From Zanthoxylum bungeanum (lineage: Eukaryota > Streptophyta > Magnoliopsida > Sapindales > Rutaceae), in assembly GCA_019454045.1 (NCBI GenBank), contig SKCR01025323.1, positions 62,001 to 126,000 of the forward strand: a stretch of 64,000 bases of DNA, read 5' to 3'. Position numbers and translations under genes: made by a program. Shown here one piece after another: positions 59,801-64,000 of this stretch. The notes beneath the pieces were generated by a model. The model did no database searches, was not told the DNA's origin, and saw only the letters and a list, made by a program, of their open reading frames with translations. How positions within the stretch are numbered: the first letter of the stretch is position 1; each line of letters begins with the position of its first letter.

Positions 59801-60129
59801 TTGGTGGGCTTGGGCATGTGGCTTGGTTCTTTGGGCTTAGGCGTGTGGCTTGTGGGAATTTTGGGTTTAAGCTAACAGTAAAACGGAAATACAACTAGTC
59901 GTTCGAACGCGTTTCCAGACGCTACACGAATGCTTATAATCTGTTCATCGTTCGAATGTGTTTCCGAATGCTGGACGAACACGCATGCAGTGAACATGTG
60001 AATTAAATCTGATGATATACTTATTTTCCTTCCGACGTCCGTTTCCTGTAACTTCCGCAACTTATCGGGTAGTGTCTCCCAACGAGGCTCATCATCGGGC
60101 TTTCATACAAAAATGCCAGTGTCTACAAC
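56842..60129 (-). repeat. G 5' LTR (right copy)
   Basis: It is 3288 bp and pairs with 25611-28883. The TTCGAA array is at about 57411-57748, with the smaller cluster at 58445-58535 and the 'agcctttaggc' repeats at 57870-58350. It ends AGTGTCTACA and is then followed by ACAAG, P sequence. Confidence 0.9.
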
Positions 60130-60769
60130 AAGCTATTGGGATAAAGAGTTTTATTTATGGATTGGAAATTATTGATTCCATTTCCAGACCATTGAGAATT
60201 TACTATGATAATTCTGCTGCAGTGTTTCTAGCTAAGAACAACAAAAGTGGAAGCTGAAGCAAACATATCGACATTAAGTACTTAGCTATTAGAGAACATG
60301 TTTAGTCACAAAAGGTGGTTATTGAAAACATCAGTACTAAATTGATAATTGCAAATCCTTTGACAAAATGATTACCACCTAATTTGTATAAAGAACATGT
60401 AGGACATATATGACTCAATTTTATTATATGAATTTTATGTAATTGAGATACAACATTTAAGATTGCAGTTTATTCAAGTGACTCTAATTTTTCAAATTTT
60501 GTCATTTATATAGTTCGTATACATAAAGTTAAATAATTATGACAATATAAATATTTGAATAAAGAAAGGACCCATAATAATCATTCACAAGCTTATTCAT
60601 AAAGATATATGTATCCACTCAAAGAGAGATTACTTTCTAATACATGAAAGGTAATACTTTATAATAAAGGATTTGCCTCCATGATTTATGGTTGTCAACT
60701 CTTGATTGTTTACATGGTTTAGAGAGAATTAAGGTTATGAGTTACTATAAAAAGGACCAAGTGGGAGAA
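60130..60769 (+). pseudogene. P pol fragment 4: RNase H end and polypurine tract
   Basis: The P frame resumes with QAIGIKSFIYGLEII, then RIYYDNSAAVFLAKNNKSGS (RNase H), SKHIDIKYLAIREHV and the family-wide NPLTK. Stops after SGS, REHV and LTK break it. Untranslated sequence follows to AAGGACCAAGTGGGAGA at 60751-60768, the plus-strand primer next to the 3' LTR. This closes the P pol that began at 134. Confidence 0.9.
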
Positions 60770-61480
60770 TGTTAGACATATATTGTATATATGCTTTATG
60801 ATGGTCTACTAATTATTTAATTATTTATTTTACTAAATAATTTATTTGTATTAAAGGAAGTTAATAACAATTTTATTAACTTAAGGTTTAAATTAAAACC
60901 AACTTCCTCCACATCCCACGTAAATTGTAACTCTCATGATTTCCTTCTCTTTGTTGGTTACCAAAATTATAGGGATAATGGCCCATATTATCCATTATTC
61001 ATATATTGTCTTCTTGATGGGAGAAGGCTAAGTTCTCTGATACAGTTTTCAGAAACATATAAGGGTCCCTGGTCTAACAACAAAGCCTGTGCATTCCATC
61101 AATTTACAGGAATTTACAGTGTTGAATAGACTAGAAAAATATAGTGGTTGAATCAACAAACAAGATTTGATTTTGACTTCCTGTGGAAACATCCTGGGTT
61201 GTGAGATTTGCATTTGAAGAATCTGATTTGCTATGGCTCGAGGAAAGTTCCTTGATTCCTCTATTTATTTGATAGTCATGTTATGACTATCATATTTAAT
61301 CTAACACCTTACTCTAGCCACAAAGCGGTATGGATTGGTGGTAAAAGGCTTAATATTTGATTGTCAGGTTCTGGGTTCAAATCCAGGGGGTGTATTTTTT
61401 TATAAGAGTCTAGGACAACCGAATATTTTACCTGCTCCACTTAAGCCCGGTATGGTGGTTTGGTGGCGGGGTTTCCAACA
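60770..61480 (+). repeat. P 3' LTR
   Basis: It starts TGTTAGACATATATTG after a perfect Copia polypurine tract. The end is placed at TTTCCAACA (61480), because TGTTAGA and the complement TGTTGGA make a matching terminal inverted repeat. The partner LTR is not in the window, so the right end is the less certain one. It contains a tRNA-like segment. Confidence 0.7.
61325..61390 (+). other. tRNA-like segment with pol III A and B boxes (SINE candidate)
   Basis: An A-box-like TGGATTGGTGGTAAAAGG (61331-61348) is followed 43 bases on by a B box GGTTCAAATCC (61374-61384). The T arm pairs imperfectly and no acceptor stem is seen, so it is not a working tRNA. It resembles the tRNA-derived head of plant SINEs; a T-rich run follows at 61393-61402. 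Confidence 0.5.
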
Positions 61481-62067
61481 TAATTCAAAGTTGTTATTAG
61501 TTGTTACAACCTGAAATCTACCAAAATAATAAAGGTAGCATGTCATTTTGAGAATTCATATCAGAAGTTGTACGATAATTTCTAAAGCAAATACATGAGT
61601 TTTGCGTGATGTGATTATTGAATTGAAACATGAGTTTTGGATTTTCAAAAAGGAAAATTCTGGTTTGCCTTCCCTCATCATATTTAGCCAATGCCTTAAT
61701 ATGAATCCAACAAGCATTTGTGAATGATTAATTTGGTACAATCACCATTAATCAATTAATGATTTTGGTGTAACCACCCATAACCATTCAATTAATAGAA
61801 AATTATGACAACCGCTCCACTAATTTTATTTAATTATAAGGGAAGTCATTACATATAAATTGAGATGTCATTTGAGAGCTCAAACATCCTCAACAAGAAG
61901 CTCCAAGTAAAAGAGCTTAGAGTTTAAACTCAATGTCAAGAGAGCTTAGAGAGTAAAGTGTGAGGTTTTTTTGTAACAAGTTTGGTAATACTTGCAATTC
62001 TATTCAAGTAATAATAGAAAGTAAATTTTGCTCATAAATACTCTTCAGTGATAAAAGAATCATAACA
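61481..62067 (+). repeat. Probable 5' LTR of Copia element Q (left edge uncertain)
   Basis: A TATA-like 'acatataaattgag' at 61851-61864 is followed by 'gagagctcaaac' and 'taacaagtttggtaatac', a pattern typical of small Copia LTRs. The end is placed at ATAACA (62067) because a degraded Met-tRNA primer site begins at 62070. The left edge is not defined by a TSD or a second copy; it may lie a little right of 61481. Confidence 0.5.
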
Positions 62068-62721
62068 AGTGATATTAAAGCTTTGGTTTGTTGTTGGGGA
62101 TCCTCAATGTGAGAATGAAATTCGGTTTGGAAAATTCGGGGTTTTGTGAAAGTTCTCAAAAATCAATTTCGAGCATACCATCAGCTTCTTCACATCGAGA
62201 CAAGCACGGCGGTGATCAAACGGAGACCCAGGGAAGCCTCACATACCTTCATGTGTACACACGCCGCCACACGCTCCAGAGGTTGAAGATAATCCACGTC
62301 ATCGCACAGTCATCGACACATCAGTGCCTAATCAGTGCCATATTATCGCACAGTCATCAACACATCATTGCACAATCATCCCACGTCATCACACAATCAG
62401 TAGTCACATCGGAAAATGACTCTGACATGTCATCTGCCATGTCATTGACATGTGTCCGCCATGTCAGCAGCCACCTTAACAAGTCGATCCCATTTCTATC
62501 ACGTTAGCATACCTGATAAATTTCATTGAGCCCATAAAAGTCTCTGAAATTTACAATTTATCCCCAGAAATTTTGAAAATGTATAAATCGGCCCGTGTCA
62601 GATTTGGACCAATGAAGAGTCAAATCCATCATTTTCAACCGTTTCAGACGTAACAGTGACTTTCGATTTATGAAAATCAGCCTCGATTTTATTATATTTT
62701 CATTTGAAACTTTAACTTAAA
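62068..62721 (+). other. Q primer site and leader
   Basis: TGATATTAAAGC at 62070-62081 looks like TGGTATCAAAGC with two transitions, so it is a disabled Met-tRNA primer site. The leader holds a duplicated 'atcgcacagtcatc' (62301 and 62345) and several CATGTCA words at 62425-62470. The open frame at 62088-62507 arises from these repeats. Confidence 0.55.
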
Positions 62722-63202
62722 ATGAAAATGGAAGATTTTTCTCTGGTGCGATTGACGACAACCAATTACTCCCTCTCGAGGCCTCGGATGATAGATTATT
62801 TGCACTGTAAAAATATGTTCAATATAATCGAGTAGAAGGGTGAGAAACCAGATTCCATCAAATAAAATGATTGGAACAAACTCAACAACAGAACTCTGGG
62901 TTAGATTAGGTAGTGGATCAGCCACAACGTCTTCCACCACGCGACACAGGACACAAATGCTTATGAGATTTAGTTGAAGCTGAAAGGCATGTATCAGGAA
63001 AAGACTGTTAGGAACTAAGCCCTGTTAATGAGGGGTTTTGTGAATTTGAAGCTACGGAGTAGAACTTCTATTGTAAAAGACACCATTGAGTTCTGGAGCC
63101 TAGTAAATCATTTGTCTACAATCGCCATGCAGCTGAGAGATGAAGTAAAATACCCTTACTAATCAATTATATTCCTGATAGTTGGAAGACATTGGTGGTT
63201 AC
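62722..63202 (+). pseudogene. Q gag (Copia, TNT1-94-like), N-terminal part
   Basis: ATG at 62722 starts MKMEDFSLVRLTTTNYSL, the beginning of Copia gag with the UBN2-type fold. It is followed by DYLHCKNMFNIIE and, in the same or neighbouring frames with stops, LKGMYQEKTVRN, ALLMRGFVNLKLRSRTSIV, EFWSLVNHLSTIAMQL and DEVKYPY. Stops occur after NIIE and in several later positions. It ends within GRHWW/VVT where the C-family LTR begins at 63203. It is a different gag type from that expected for P, so Q is another element rather than the next copy of P. Not functional. Confidence 0.82.
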
Positions 63203-64000
63203 TGACCGGCGTAATCACACGCGTATAACGCAAGCGCATGTATCGTTCAAGTAGTATAAAAATATCGATCCCACGAGGACTTAATTCATACTGTTGTTAT
63301 TAATTATTGATACTATTTATTTACAAGTATCTAATAAATGGAGAATAGAATGATTTCTTTTGGTTGGTTGAATGTGGATTTGCTTAAATAAAATAAAAAA
63401 TAAAATAAAATACTAAGAAAAATAACTTAAAGACATAAAGATCTAGGGTTGTGATTCCACACAATATTATCCTAAAGATGAATTGATTCTCTTATATATG
63501 TGTAATAAGTCAGTTTGCTAACCTGGAACACAACGATATGCAAAAGCCTCTGTCGATGGTCAGACGCAAATACCCAAATAACCCAATTAATCATATGTCT
63601 ATGTTAACCAAGTTACCTGAATTCATTAAGTTCAAGTTCCAAAAGTGGCTACCCCCGCCCGACAGGTATATGTCTATCCTGTAAGGAAATCTATTAAAGT
63701 GTTATATATCCTCAAGGAAGATCGTGGGCTATTGAATCTAAGGCTGAAACCTAAAATCCCTTGGTCAAGTTCATTTTAAGTTTACCAAATCAATCTTATT
63801 AATGGCCAATTAACAAGAAGCATTAAGCTTAAGACTCAATAAACAAACTAAAGAATTACCCATAAAAAGAAAATCAATTATTAAGTATGTGGATATTGTG
63901 TTTTATCACTTCCTTAGAATAAAAATAAAATGTTGGGGGTTGGGGATCCACATTTTCTATTTCTAATTTAGAAATCTCCATTACTATAATATAGAATTTA
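63203..64000 (-). repeat. Second C-family LTR, cut by the window end
   Basis: It starts TGACCGGCGTAATC and follows 11394-12180 closely, for example 'tataacgcaagcgca' and 'gatcccacga'. The portion with the CATATAGG repeats and G-boxes would lie beyond the window. Insertion is into Q gag. Confidence 0.85.

Larger units (their letters stand above)
25611..60129 (-). mobile_element. Element G: Tat/Ogre-type Ty3/Gypsy retrotransposon, split by D
   Basis: LTRs at 25611-28883 and 56842-60129 (TGTAG...CTACA) are in minus orientation. The primer site is complementary to a tRNA-Arg 3' end. A polypurine tract and a repeat-rich 3' region are present, and gag, PR, RT, RNase H, a second (archaeal-type) RNase H and integrase occur in that order. 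Copia D (30932-50573) cuts between aRNaseH and integrase. The TSD in P is imperfect (ACAGA/ACAAG). The long LTRs, tRNA-Arg primer and dual RNase H support the Tat/Ogre lineage; the exact family is not named. All genes carry stops. Confidence 0.9.
134..61480 (+). mobile_element. Copia element P, oldest layer, split into four internal pieces plus 3' LTR
   Basis: Pieces at 134-2099, 15491-16087, 25277-25610 and 60130-60769 are consecutive parts of one Ty1/Copia pol: protease edge, integrase, RT, then RNase H. They are followed by a polypurine tract and a 3' LTR at 60770-61480. Each break falls inside a codon series that resumes after a TG...CA-bounded insert with a 5-bp TSD. The inserts are A, B and G. 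The 5' LTR and gag are outside the window or lost. This is a dead, mutated element and the oldest in the stack. Only the pieces listed belong to P; everything between them is younger. Confidence 0.85.

Noticed and set aside
61321..61395. Functional tRNA gene
   Set aside because: A and B boxes are present but the acceptor stem is absent and the T arm pairs poorly.
62088..62507. 139-codon ORF as a novel gene
   Set aside because: Lies in the Q leader between primer site and gag and is made of short repeats; no domain seen.
1..64000. Host protein-coding gene or endogenous pararetrovirus
   Set aside because: Every recognisable coding stretch fits Copia or Gypsy gag/pol inside a defined LTR element; no movement protein, coat protein or exon-intron gene structure was seen.

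Overview
This is a plant nuclear sequence, most likely from a eudicot. It is AT-rich and made almost entirely of LTR retrotransposons inserted into one another. I found no intact host gene, rRNA, functional tRNA or CRISPR array, and every protein-coding trace is a broken retrotransposon gag or pol. The species cannot be named from the sequence. A pericentromeric or other heterochromatic location is likely, but that is inference.

The window is a nested stack that can be unpicked from target-site duplications (TSDs) and from pol fragments that resume on the far side of each insertion. The oldest layer is Copia element P (+), cut into four pieces: 134-2099, 15491-16087, 25277-25610 and 60130-60769, with its 3' LTR at 60770-61480. 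Three full elements sit inside P: Copia A (2100-15490, TSD AAAAC), element B (16088-25276, TSD TGTAC) and a minus-strand Ty3/Gypsy element of the Tat/Ogre type, G (25611-60129). A carries a solo Tat/Ogre-type LTR, H (6053-9280, TSD ACTCC), and a fragment of a third family, C (11394-13612). G is split between aRNaseH and integrase by Copia D (30932-50573, TSD CTTYC). D is interrupted by a solo LTR, E (37072-39089, TSD CATAT), and its 3' LTR is split by a coding-free Tat/Ogre-type element, F (40280-49424, TSD CCARG). The relative order is therefore P first; then A, B and G; then H and C in A, and D in G; then E and F in D.

To the right of P lie the LTR, primer-binding site and gag start of another Copia element, Q (61481-63202), truncated by a second C-family LTR (63203 to the window end). 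The first 133 bases are the tail of a B-like LTR.

The coding parts show the usual retrotransposon division of labour: gag with a CCHC knuckle, aspartic protease, reverse transcriptase/RNase H and integrase. Copia order is PR-INT-RT-RH. G has PR-RT-RH-aRH-INT, with the second RNase H and the tRNA-Arg primer site typical of Tat/Ogre elements. All copies carry stops or frameshifts; many stops fit C-to-T decay at CAG or CAA codons.

The least ordinary signals are non-coding. They are a chain of small hairpins with TTGGA-like loops in the A/D/E LTRs whose stems differ between families in a compensatory way; a CCAAT plus G-box array in the C LTR; TTCGAA-centred arrays in the H and G LTRs; and a mosaic of several tandem repeat types in the 3' region of F. 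None is shown to be functional.
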